Source: Minisyncoccota bacterium (GTDB taxonomy: Bacteria; Patescibacteriota; Minisyncoccia; Phycocordibacterales; Phycocordibacteraceae). Taken from it: 13,897 nucleotides of DNA. Below, piece after piece: positions 1-5,925 of the stretch. The DNA is taken from the NCBI GenBank assembly GCA_022844065.1, contig JALHML010000005.1, positions 1 to 13,897 on the forward strand. Direction: 5' to 3'. The notes under the pieces are model-generated. The model did no database searches and had not been told where the DNA came from. It saw only the letters and a list, made by a program, of their open reading frames with translations. Position 1 is the first letter of the stretch. Every line of letters begins with the position of its first letter. The translations under genes and the position numbers were made by a program.

Positions 1-2
1 AA

Positions 3-401
3 GGCGTCCCTCTTCTAATTGCTGGCATTCTTGCCTTTACTAGCTACGCAGGTAGTCTTTGTGGCGTTTATGAAACTTGTATATTTTGGAGCCAATTATA
101 TGATTTCGTATTTCCAATACTGGATCCAATTTTTATTTTTTCTCTCTTTTCCATCCCTGCAGTACTCCTACTCCCCATCGTTAGGAAACGAGTATTCGAT
201 ACTTGGCTTCGCTTCGCAACCGTTTGGATAATCCTTGCGATCATTGTGATTGGCAGCACCGCAACACAGGACTCTGGATGGTTCTCGATGATACGTTTTG
301 TAAGAGAAGATGCCGCACGAATCATGGGCATCTTGTTTAGTGCACTAAGTCTCTTCCTGATAGCTTGGCAAACGTATACGTCCAGAAAAGTCCGAGGGTG
401 A
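3..401 (+). CDS. C-terminal part of a multi-pass membrane protein (5' end outside window)
   Basis: An open frame enters from the left edge and runs without a stop for 132 codons to TGA at 399-401. It has no good internal start, so it is the 3' part of a longer gene. The translation has four hydrophobic stretches at about residues 1-23, 38-61, 71-89 and 103-123 of the fragment, separated by short charged turns such as RKR and REDAAR, and ends in SRKVRG. This is the profile of an integral membrane protein with a basic cytoplasmic tail (positive-inside rule). Four cysteine or tryptophan residues lie in the first loop (CGVYETCIFW). I recognise no family. It faces the CAP-domain gene on the other strand, with 13 bases between the stops and no obvious terminator hairpin. 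Confidence 0.72.
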   Translation, partial: GVPLLIAGILAFTSYAGSLCGVYETCIFWSQLYDFVFPILDPIFIFSLFSIPAVLLLPIVRKRVFDTWLRFATVWIILAIIVIGSTATQDSGWFSMIRFVREDAARIMGILFSALSLFLIAWQTYTSRKVRG

Positions 402-414
402 GGTTTTAGAAAGT

Positions 415-1350
415 TTAGTTAAACAATCTCATTGCCTTCACAAAGACGGAGTCGATAAGCAGGCGAAGCTCCATCGTCCAGCTCATGCCAAGCGGAGCTG
501 GCAGTGTCTGTGCTTCTAACCGGGAAACACCAATGAGCTCGATTGGTACAGAGGTATCTAGAAAGAATGCCGGAGGTTCAAAGGAGGTAGTAGTCGCGAC
601 TGTCGACGTAGAGGTCGATGCATTTTGTATCGAGGAAACTATTGGTGATATCAATCGCGATACTTCCTTCTCAAGCGCGTCTGATGGACGAGTGGAAGTC
701 GCCGCGAGTGTCGTTGTCGCTGGCGAAGTAGACTTCTGTGGAACCGGAGCCGTCGTGACTGCAGTCGACACTGTCGGAGCCTTTGCTACCGTTGAAACTG
801 GTTTCACTGCAACCTTTGGTGTTGCCTGTTGCGGGTAGGGAGCTGCAAAGATCTGTACCGTAAAGGTAGCGTTCTTTCCCTTATAGATTCCGTTAGCGAC
901 ACCAACGCCCACTTCCGTGAAATCAGTGCGGAGAATATTCGCACGGTGTCCGGGAGACCCCATGAATGCATCGACAACCTGTTCGGCATCCGTACGGTTC
1001 ACGACGAGATTCTCGCCGATGATGAGATATTTGTATCCTGCCTTCCCTACCCAGTGCATGGGCGTAACGCCGTCAGGCGACACGTGCGCATAGTAGCCAT
1101 TAGCGGCCATATCCTGTGCTTTCATTTGAGCGGCCTCATCGAGAAGACTGTTGCGCTGAAGTACAGGAATATCCTTCTCGCTGCGTTCTTTGTTCGTAAG
1201 TATCGCAACGTCTGCTGCACTCACCGCAGCCGGATTGTGTGGAGACTCAAGAAGCGGCGCTGATATAACAGCAAGCGCAACAACGCCTCCTACGAGCACA
1301 AAAAGTCCCGCAAATGGAATGAGGTTCTTCCCTAAATCAGGCTGGTGCAT
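415..1350 (-). CDS. Membrane-anchored CAP/SCP-domain protein (CAP superfamily, YkwD-like)
   Basis: The protein has 311 residues from the ATG at 1350. Residues 10-34 form one hydrophobic segment that is a signal anchor or uncleaved signal peptide. Residues about 47-175 are a bacterial CAP (SCP/PR-1-like) domain: NKERSEKDIPVL, ANGYYAHVSPDG, GENL, SPGHRANIL and TEVGVGV. The four conserved CAP cavity residues are all present: H89, E113, H135 and E146. A long Pro/Thr/Ser/Ala-rich linker (about 178-255) follows, typical of a cell-surface stalk, and then a C-terminal segment of about 55 residues with no family I recognise. Bacterial CAP proteins are extracytoplasmic, and their biochemical role is poorly defined. 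A TTG at 1368 would add six residues but lies upstream of the -10 element, so the ATG at 1350 is preferred. The mRNA is probably leaderless. Confidence 0.88.
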   Translation of the reverse strand: MHQPDLGKNLIPFAGLFVLVGGVVALAVISAPLLESPHNPAAVSAADVAILTNKERSEKDIPVLQRNSLLDEAAQMKAQDMAANGYYAHVSPDGVTPMHWVGKAGYKYLIIGENLVVNRTDAEQVVDAFMGSPGHRANILRTDFTEVGVGVANGIYKGKNATFTVQIFAAPYPQQATPKVAVKPVSTVAKAPTVSTAVTTAPVPQKSTSPATTTLAATSTRPSDALEKEVSRLISPIVSSIQNASTSTSTVATTTSFEPPAFFLDTSVPIELIGVSRLEAQTLPAPLGMSWTMELRLLIDSVFVKAMRLFN

Positions 1351-1356
1351 GATAGT

Positions 1357-1387
1357 TTTATAATACAACAGAATATATAAATTGCAA
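1357..1387 (-). promoter_or_regulatory. Promoter of the CAP gene
   Basis: On the minus strand TATAAA (1357-1362) ends six bases before the ATG at 1350. A TTGCAA element lies at 1382-1387. Spacing is 19 bp to TATAAA, or 16 bp to the overlapping alternative TATTAT (1360-1365). Either choice puts the transcript start at or just before the ATG. The promoter sits in the 42-bp gap after the polymerase stop codon. Confidence 0.5.
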
Positions 1388-1392
1388 CACGT

Positions 1393-2688
1393 TTAGTGCA
1401 CTACTCCGAGGTGTGGAATGTCGAGCGACTTCTTTCCGTCTTTGCTTGCAGGTACAAATCCACGCACAACCTTCGTTCGGTATTTCGCGTCAGGACGCGC
1501 AAGGGCTTCCATGCTCGAACCAAGATATATGGTATTACGCCCGTACCTTCGATTAACTGCATCCTGTGCACGAAACACTCCCTCCTTCTCCTGACTTTCA
1601 GCGTACGCACCAAAGAGATCAGGAGTAACGGTATCCACTCCTCGAAGACACCGGAGTGTCACTCCGGACGCACGATACAAAATCCCTTCCGCATACACTT
1701 CGTCGAAACGTGCGCGAATAGCTTTGAGTATTTCAGGCGGCGCATCGTACGCCGCAGACAAATCGAGCTGCACGCCGTGATAGGTAAACTCCTGCGTCTT
1801 TAAATAAAAACTAAGGGCACTTGCTTTCATACCCGCACGCCGCACCTTCGCACATGCGCCTTCAACATTCTTCGAAAGCTGCGAGAAAATAAAATCCTTA
1901 TCTGTAGAAGGCGGCGTAAAGGTGCGCGTCACCATAACCGAGTGTGGCTTTGCATGCGCACCTGTAGAAAGAGTAAGTGCAGGATACCCCTGAAGCTCAA
2001 GCCACGTATCGCGCACCGGTTTGGCAAATCCGTGTTCCTTGAGCCATGCATCGGACTTCTGTATGTAATCGAGTGCCGTTATAACGCCAAGTCCACGTAA
2101 GCGCGTAGAGAGCGCGCCGCCAAGTCCCCAGATATCATAGATCTCAGTGTCAGCGAGCACTCGTTCGATTTCTTCTTTCGGAAGTGCCGTAAAGCCCGCC
2201 GGCTTATTCCTCTTTGAGGCAACCTTTGCAAGCGTCTTTGACGGCGCGAGTCCCACACCAAACGTAATACCGAGACTCAGCTCAAGTTTCTCTTGTATCG
2301 CTTCAGCGATCTCTTCGTAGGATTGTCCACGACTCTCGTTTAGTCCTGTGATGTCTGCGAAACATTCGTCGATGCTGTACTCCTCAACCTTTGTCGTGAA
2401 GGTCTTCGCTATTGCATACATTCGCTTCGCATAGATTGAGTACGCGGTATAGTCTCCTGCGAGCACGATGACACTCGGACACACCCTCCGTATTTCCTGC
2501 ATGGGCATGCCGCGATGTGCACCAAGCATCTTCGCTTCCTTTGAAAGCGAGGTAACCGCCCCACGCTCTCCCCCGGTTACTACCGGCTTCCCGCGAAGCT
2601 TATAGTCCTTCGCTTGCTCAACCGACGCGAAGAACGAATCACCATCGAAGTGCACAATCGCCCGAGGATACGAGCCCGACTGGTCCAT
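1393..2688 (-). CDS. Y-family (UmuC/DinB-like) translesion DNA polymerase
   Basis: This is a 431-residue error-prone polymerase that copies damaged DNA. The palm carries the catalytic carboxylates in FDGDSFFASVE (D15) and YSIDECFADI (D107, E108), with F20 at the expected steric-gate position. A GVGLAPSKTLAKVAS block and a helix-hairpin-helix-like IWGLGGALSTRLRGLGV follow, and then a little-finger domain. The C-terminus (AQDAVNRRYGRNTIYLGSS) resembles UmuC tails more than DinB tails. TPDLFG at about residue 363 could be a sliding-clamp contact; that is inference. The ATG at 2688 follows the stop of the LexA-like gene after one base (TAA-t-ATG), so translation is probably coupled. A longer open frame upstream only overlaps that gene in another frame. 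The gene should be damage-inducible through the shared SOS operator. Whether it works as pol IV or pol V cannot be told from sequence. Confidence 0.93.
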   Translation of the reverse strand: MDQSGSYPRAIVHFDGDSFFASVEQAKDYKLRGKPVVTGGERGAVTSLSKEAKMLGAHRGMPMQEIRRVCPSVIVLAGDYTAYSIYAKRMYAIAKTFTTKVEEYSIDECFADITGLNESRGQSYEEIAEAIQEKLELSLGITFGVGLAPSKTLAKVASKRNKPAGFTALPKEEIERVLADTEIYDIWGLGGALSTRLRGLGVITALDYIQKSDAWLKEHGFAKPVRDTWLELQGYPALTLSTGAHAKPHSVMVTRTFTPPSTDKDFIFSQLSKNVEGACAKVRRAGMKASALSFYLKTQEFTYHGVQLDLSAAYDAPPEILKAIRARFDEVYAEGILYRASGVTLRCLRGVDTVTPDLFGAYAESQEKEGVFRAQDAVNRRYGRNTIYLGSSMEALARPDAKYRTKVVRGFVPASKDGKKSLDIPHLGVVH

Positions 2689-2689
2689 A

Positions 2690-3274
2690 TTATTTGTACG
2701 TACGGAACGTCGACGACACCTTCCCCACAATCTCTCCTTCCTTTGGATAAATATCGGGATACCGATCGTTGGCTGCCTCAAGATAGAACGCCTTCCCTTT
2801 CTTCCGGAGGTACTTAAGGGTGTAGCCGTCCTCCGTGAGCGCAACAACGATGTCGCCTGGCTTGTAGTCCTGTGTGCGCTCGAAGATAACCATGTCTCCA
2901 CTCTGAATCCCGGCATCCTCCATAGAGTCTCCTTCTACCGTAAGCAGGTAGCTCGCGTTCGGGTTGCCAACCAGATACTCCCCAATCGAAACAGTGTCAG
3001 CGAGCTCTTCCTCCGCAGGCGCCGCGAACCCTGCGCGCACATGCCCGAGTAAAGGAATCGAGAATAGACCTGCTGCGGGTATAAGCTTTCCGGTTTTGTC
3101 CTTTGTTACATATCCCTCTTCAATCAACCGGCTCGAGACATAGAACGCAGAACTCCGGCTTGAAAGCTTAAAAAGCTTGAGCATCTCGGTGATGCTCGGC
3201 ATGCGCCTATTCTTCCTATAAAAGGAGACGAGCTTTTCGCGCCTTGCTTCGACTGGTTCTCGAACAGCTTTCAT
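2690..3274 (-). CDS. lexA: LexA/UmuD-like self-cleaving transcriptional repressor (S24 family)
   Basis: The protein has 194 residues from the ATG at 3274. Residues about 10-66 are a LexA-type winged helix-turn-helix (MPSITEMLKLFKLSSRSSAFYVSSRLIEEGYV). Residues about 75-190 are the S24 peptidase fold, with an A81-G82 cleavage site in GHVRAGFA, nucleophile S117 in VEGDSMEDAGI and general base K154 in YTLKYLRK. Everything needed for RecA-stimulated autocleavage is therefore present. It heads a two-gene operon with the Y-family polymerase, as umuD does with umuC, but it keeps a DNA-binding domain, so it is probably the cassette's own repressor and perhaps the genome's LexA. Possible starts are 3295, 3280 and 3274. 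The first lies inside the operator; 3274 follows TATACT by six bases and is preferred. Confidence 0.9.
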   Translation of the reverse strand: MKAVREPVEARREKLVSFYRKNRRMPSITEMLKLFKLSSRSSAFYVSSRLIEEGYVTKDKTGKLIPAAGLFSIPLLGHVRAGFAAPAEEELADTVSIGEYLVGNPNASYLLTVEGDSMEDAGIQSGDMVIFERTQDYKPGDIVVALTEDGYTLKYLRKKGKAFYLEAANDRYPDIYPKEGEIVGKVSSTFRTYK

Positions 3275-3280
3275 CCCCAT

Positions 3281-3286
3281 AGTATA
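3281..3286 (-). promoter_or_regulatory. -10 element of the lexA-polymerase operon
   Basis: TATACT on the minus strand (five of six bases of TATAAT) ends six bases before the ATG at 3274. It overlaps the last two bases of the SOS inverted repeat. No convincing -35 stands 17 bp upstream. An alternative pair, TTTACA (3326-3331) with TAGTAT (3304-3309), would start transcription near the ATG at 3295. Confidence 0.5.
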
Positions 3287-3306
3287 TTCGAACATCTGTT
3301 CGAATA
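3285..3306. promoter_or_regulatory. SOS box (LexA operator) of the lexA-polymerase operon
   Basis: This is a perfect inverted repeat with two 9-bp arms (TATTCGAAC and GTTCGAATA) around a 4-bp centre. The core on the minus strand, CGAACAGATGTTCG, matches the Gram-positive (DinR/LexA) GAAC-N4-GTTC operator type. It abuts the -10 element TATACT and fills the -35/-10 spacer, so bound repressor would block RNA polymerase. This predicts autoregulation of the cassette. Confidence 0.9.
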
Positions 3307-3322
3307 CTATACCTCGCCCGTT

Positions 3323-4591
3323 CTATGTAAATATTTCTTGCACCATCTTCTCGCCGAGCGCCTCCAGAAGCGCCATGGCCGTCGGCTGATCTTCTCCATA
3401 GCTACCAGCGAGCTTGCTTCGCTGGTAGCTGAGAAACTCCTTTCTGGTTACAGCATCATGTTTCTGGCTCTTGATGGTCACGCCGCCATTAAGTATGTTT
3501 GTTATCTTTGGAAGCGCCTTATCAACCACTTTAACAAACCTTGCTTCCGGAGTGTCGCGTCGCTCATATGCATCGATAGTCTCGCCAAGCCACGGCAGCT
3601 CCGCATCGAACTCGTTTCGAATGCGTGCGAGTGCTTCTGCCTCACGCTCTTCCATGCTCGCATGATCTGCATCAGAAAGTATGTGTCCTGTAGGTGTGTC
3701 TCCTGCGTAGACCTCCACTAAATCGTGTACGAGTGCAAACTCAGCAACTCTTCCTCGATCAAGTTCGGGAGCGAACCGTTCTGCAAACGCACACGCGACG
3801 AGTCCAAGCATTACCGTATGGTCCGTATCCGATTCAGGTGTCACGCCATCCGGATGACACGTAACACGATTCACTCGAGCAAACATGAGTGCAAGCTTGC
3901 CGAGCCGAATAATTGCATCAATGGTTTCCAGCGAAAGTTCACAGTCCTTAGGAATCGGTATGCCGTAAAGCCCTTGATGGATCGCATGCGACAGTGCTTT
4001 ATGCAAAGCCAGAGCTGCGTTCTGGTCATGGCCGTATGAGCCAGACAAAGTACTCCACTGATCTTCGTGTAACGCACACAACTCTTCCTGTCCAATACCG
4101 AGTTCTTCAAGGGTCTTCCCTGCATTGAGTAGATGAGCGATTTTCGGCATCACCTTATCGACAACTTTCACGAATCTCGCTTCGGGAGTACTCAATGTTT
4201 CGTACTCTTCTATCGTGTTCCCGACCCAAGGAAGTTCCGCATCAAGCTCATTGCGGATACGTAAAAGCGCTTCCCTCTCCTGTGTGTCTTTTATCTTTTT
4301 CTCTTCTTTAGTTAGTGCTCGTGCAGTTACCACATCCCCCGCATACACTTCAGGTAGATCGTGGATGAATATATATTCTGCAATCTTTCCTTGATCCAGA
4401 TGCTTTGCATGCCGCTCCGCAAAAGCAAGTGCGACTAATCCGAGCATCACTGTATGGTCGGTATCTGATTCCTTGCGCAGCCCATCTTCGTGATATGTAG
4501 CACGCATAACGCGACCGAACGAAAGAGCCATCTCGCCAAGACGGACTATCGCATCAACAGTATCTTTAGTAATACTGTCTGCTCGATTCAT
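3323..4591 (-). CDS. Tandem double HD-domain phosphohydrolase (YfbR/HDDC2-like)
   Basis: The protein has 422 residues made of two copies of one HD hydrolase domain. Copy 1 has H46 (SDTDHT), H77-D78 (HDLPEVYAGD) and D145 (KVVDK). Copy 2 has H259, H290-D291 and D358. Every metal-ligand position is displaced by exactly 213 residues. The HDxxExxxGD block and the ELPW and TPEARFVKVVDK blocks are kept in both, so both sites look active. The nearest family I recognise is the YfbR/HDDC2 type of 5'-deoxynucleotidase, which removes phosphate from deoxynucleoside monophosphates; the exact substrate is inference. The ATG at 4591 follows the protease stop after one base (TAG-t-ATG), which suggests coupling. 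A TTG at 4603 is possible but overlaps the upstream gene. The stop lies just before the SOS promoter. Confidence 0.88.
   Translation of the reverse strand: MNRADSITKDTVDAIVRLGEMALSFGRVMRATYHEDGLRKESDTDHTVMLGLVALAFAERHAKHLDQGKIAEYIFIHDLPEVYAGDVVTARALTKEEKKIKDTQEREALLRIRNELDAELPWVGNTIEEYETLSTPEARFVKVVDKVMPKIAHLLNAGKTLEELGIGQEELCALHEDQWSTLSGSYGHDQNAALALHKALSHAIHQGLYGIPIPKDCELSLETIDAIIRLGKLALMFARVNRVTCHPDGVTPESDTDHTVMLGLVACAFAERFAPELDRGRVAEFALVHDLVEVYAGDTPTGHILSDADHASMEEREAEALARIRNEFDAELPWLGETIDAYERRDTPEARFVKVVDKALPKITNILNGGVTIKSQKHDAVTRKEFLSYQRSKLAGSYGEDQPTAMALLEALGEKMVQEIFT
3400..3430. repeat. Perfect 12-bp inverted repeat inside the HD gene
   Basis: AGCTACCAGCGA at 3400-3411 and TCGCTGGTAGCT at 3419-3430 are exact reverse complements around a 7-base loop. 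The hairpin is coding, in the second copy's SYQRSKLAGSY segment near the 3' end of the gene. No T-run follows on the minus strand, so it is not a standard terminator. Confidence 0.85.
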
Positions 4592-4592
4592 A

Positions 4593-5222
4593 CTAAATGC
4601 CAACCAAGAATCTAAACACTGAACGGATCAGCATACCGAACGGCGCTGCCAGGAAGTACGCGAAGAACAGGAGGAACAACACGAGCGAGAGGAAACCGCC
4701 AGATTGTATGCGATCTTCAATCTCACGCATCTTCATCGAAGCTCTGAACGGCAGGATGCCACGAAGAACCGTAAAGCCGTCGAGTGGCGGGATCGGGAGA
4801 AGATTGAAAATACCGAGAGAAAGATTCACGAGCGTCACCAATGACGCGAGTGTTCCGAACTCAACCATGCCCGCGCCAAACGCGAAGCGTGCGATAAGAG
4901 CAAAGAGTACGGCGATGAAGAGATTCACCGCAACGCCAGCGACCCCTACGATAGCCTCTCCCCATCGCTGATTCTTTAGGTTGTATGGGTTATACGGTAC
5001 CGGCTTCGCCCAACCAAAGAGAAAGCTGGAATTGGTGAGCACAAGGATCGCAGGAACCAGGACCGAACCAAACGGATCAATGTGTCGAAGAGGATTCAAG
5101 GACAGACGGCCCTGCAATTTGGCTGTCGGGTCGCCAAGGGCGTTTGCCGCCCACCCATGAGCCACCTCGTGAATAACCACGGAAATAACAAGGACAATAA
5201 CGGTAAAAATAATGGTTTCCAT
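4593..5222 (-). CDS. Site-2 protease-like M50 family membrane metalloprotease
   Basis: This is a 209-residue integral membrane protein. The zinc motif HEVAH (residues 18-22) sits in the first transmembrane helix. The third zinc ligand is D148 in NLLPIPPLDG, the usual M50 second motif. Hydrophobic helices lie at about residues 3-24, 52-70, 90-113, 124-145 and 175-198. The short form without a PDZ domain fits the minimal group of S2P homologues (YwhC-like), which cleave substrates within the membrane plane; no substrate can be named. It heads a unit with the HD-domain gene, whose ATG lies one base after this stop. It diverges from rpmB across 46 bp. The ATG at 5222 is the only reasonable start, and no strong Shine-Dalgarno sequence precedes it. 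Confidence 0.9.
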   Translation of the reverse strand: METIIFTVIVLVISVVIHEVAHGWAANALGDPTAKLQGRLSLNPLRHIDPFGSVLVPAILVLTNSSFLFGWAKPVPYNPYNLKNQRWGEAIVGVAGVAVNLFIAVLFALIARFAFGAGMVEFGTLASLVTLVNLSLGIFNLLPIPPLDGFTVLRGILPFRASMKMREIEDRIQSGGFLSLVLFLLFFAYFLAAPFGMLIRSVFRFLVGI

Positions 5223-5249
5223 GCAGGCGTTGCCTAACTACGTGCCCGT

Positions 5250-5259
5250 ATGCTAGCAT
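5250..5259. promoter_or_regulatory. 10-bp palindrome in the divergent M50/rpmB promoter gap
   Basis: ATGCTAGCAT is its own reverse complement and lies midway between the two divergent starts (5222 and 5269). It supplies a TAGCAT hexamer on each strand, which could act as a weak -10 for both genes. For rpmB, a TTGCCT 18 bp upstream (5230-5235) could be the -35. It could also be a regulator site. Confidence 0.35.
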
Positions 5260-5268
5260 GCGGGGACT

Positions 5269-5520
5269 ATGGCACGCGAATGCGCAGTAACCGGAAAGAC
5301 AACCCAGATTGGTGGGCGGTACTCTAACCGTACTCGTGCAACCCAGTTCAACCCAACTGGAAAGGTACGCCGCCAGGCAAACCTCCATAAGCGCCGCATC
5401 TTCGTAGCGGAACTCGGCAAAATGCTCCTCGTTGATATCAGCGTCAAGGGCATGCGCCACATCAAGAAGAACGGCGCCTTCGCCACTCTGAAGAAAGCAG
5501 GCATCATCAAGATTAAGTAG
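5269..5520 (+). CDS. rpmB: 50S ribosomal protein L28
   Basis: This is an 83-residue basic protein of the large ribosomal subunit. It begins MARECAVTGKTTQIGG, the L28 signature of an N-terminal CxxTGK segment, followed by SNRTRATQFNPTGKVRRQANLHKRRIF and the C-terminal VKGMRHIKKNG stretch of the family. It is slightly longer than typical bacterial L28 (about 60-78 residues). Only one cysteine is present near the N-terminus, so the four-cysteine zinc-binding form is ruled out. It stands alone between divergent M50 and convergent orphan genes and has its own terminator. Confidence 0.96.
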   Translation: MARECAVTGKTTQIGGRYSNRTRATQFNPTGKVRRQANLHKRRIFVAELGKMLLVDISVKGMRHIKKNGAFATLKKAGIIKIK

Positions 5521-5525
5521 GAACG

Positions 5526-5553
5526 AGCCGGAAATACCGGCTTTTTTCTTTTA
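5526..5553 (+). terminator. Intrinsic terminator of rpmB
   Basis: The stem AGCCGG (5526-5531)/CCGGCT (5537-5542) with loop AAATA is followed by a T-rich tract (TTTTTCTTTT). It lies 6 bp after the rpmB stop. Confidence 0.85.
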
Positions 5554-5563
5554 CATAAAAGTT

Positions 5564-5598
5564 GAACCCGCCCTTTTTAGGGGGCGGGGTTCTTTTTT
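5564..5598. terminator. Second GC-rich hairpin with T-tract, possibly bidirectional
   Basis: The left arm GAACCCGCCC (5564-5573) pairs with GGGCGGGGTTC (5582-5592) with one bulged base. TTTTTT follows on the plus strand, giving a tandem backup terminator for rpmB. Read on the minus strand, the hairpin follows the stop of the small orphan gene and is trailed by CTTTTA, so it may end that transcript too. Confidence 0.7.
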
Positions 5599-5846
5599 CA
5601 AGCGTTCGCGTTCGGTGGCGGGAAGACCTGACGGTCTCCGCACATAATGCGTTCGCCATCTAAGCTCCGGAACGACTCGAGCGTGATTTGAGAAATTCCG
5701 AAATGTTCAGCAAAGCGTGCAAGCGCTTCACTGTCGGTAGACTCGTAGAGGGTGAGTATCGAACGGCCAAAGAATTGGTATTGGTTTTTTAGTTCGATGG
5801 TAGAACTCAACTCCTCCTTACCTAAGGTACTGCTACACTGGGGCAC
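5598..5846 (-). CDS. Small protein of unknown function
   Basis: The frame encodes 82 residues from a GTG at 5846 to TGA at 5598. The start is supported by a Shine-Dalgarno GAGGAG (5853-5858) with a 6-base spacer. A TTG 12 codons in has an AAGGAGG beside it, but too close to serve. The protein is mixed and soluble-looking: a charged N-terminal part, a central helix-prone STDSEALARFAEHFGISQITLESF segment, and a polar tail ending VFPPPNANA. I recognise no family. It follows the metallo-beta-lactamase gene on the same strand after 79 bp, so it may share its transcript, and it ends just before a hairpin. It could be spurious, but the ribosome-binding site and terminator placement favour a real gene. 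Confidence 0.58.
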   Translation of the reverse strand: MPQCSSTLGKEELSSTIELKNQYQFFGRSILTLYESTDSEALARFAEHFGISQITLESFRSLDGERIMCGDRQVFPPPNANA

Positions 5847-5852
5847 CGCCCA

Positions 5853-5858
5853 CTCCTC
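5853..5858 (-). promoter_or_regulatory. Shine-Dalgarno site deciding the GTG start of the small orphan gene
   Basis: GAGGAG on the minus strand stands six bases before the GTG at 5846, a near-ideal spacing. The frame is closed by a TAA a few codons upstream, so no earlier start is available. Confidence 0.55.
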
Positions 5859-5925
5859 TTCTGGTTATCGGTTGGCACGCCCCACAGCAAGTAAACGCCT
5901 CTTCATCTAACTGGTCAACCTATGA

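Noticed and set aside
485..838. 117-codon plus-strand frame with Val/Ala/Thr-rich translation
   Set aside because: It mirrors the low-complexity Pro/Thr/Ser linker of the CAP protein on the minus strand and has no ribosome-binding site.
829..1263. 144-codon open frame on the plus strand
   Set aside because: It lies wholly antisense to the CAP domain, whose catalytic residues are all present on the other strand. Its translation is Cys/Arg-rich with no family features.
2689..2916. 76-residue N-terminal extension of the Y-family polymerase
   Set aside because: It runs out of frame through the end of the LexA-like gene and is Arg/Ser-rich. The polymerase family start matches the ATG at 2688.
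3275..3295. Upstream ATG starts at 3295 and 3280 for the LexA-like protein
   Set aside because: The ATG at 3295 sits inside the SOS operator and the one at 3280 abuts the -10. They add nothing to the conserved domain, though a start at 3295 from an upstream promoter cannot be fully excluded.
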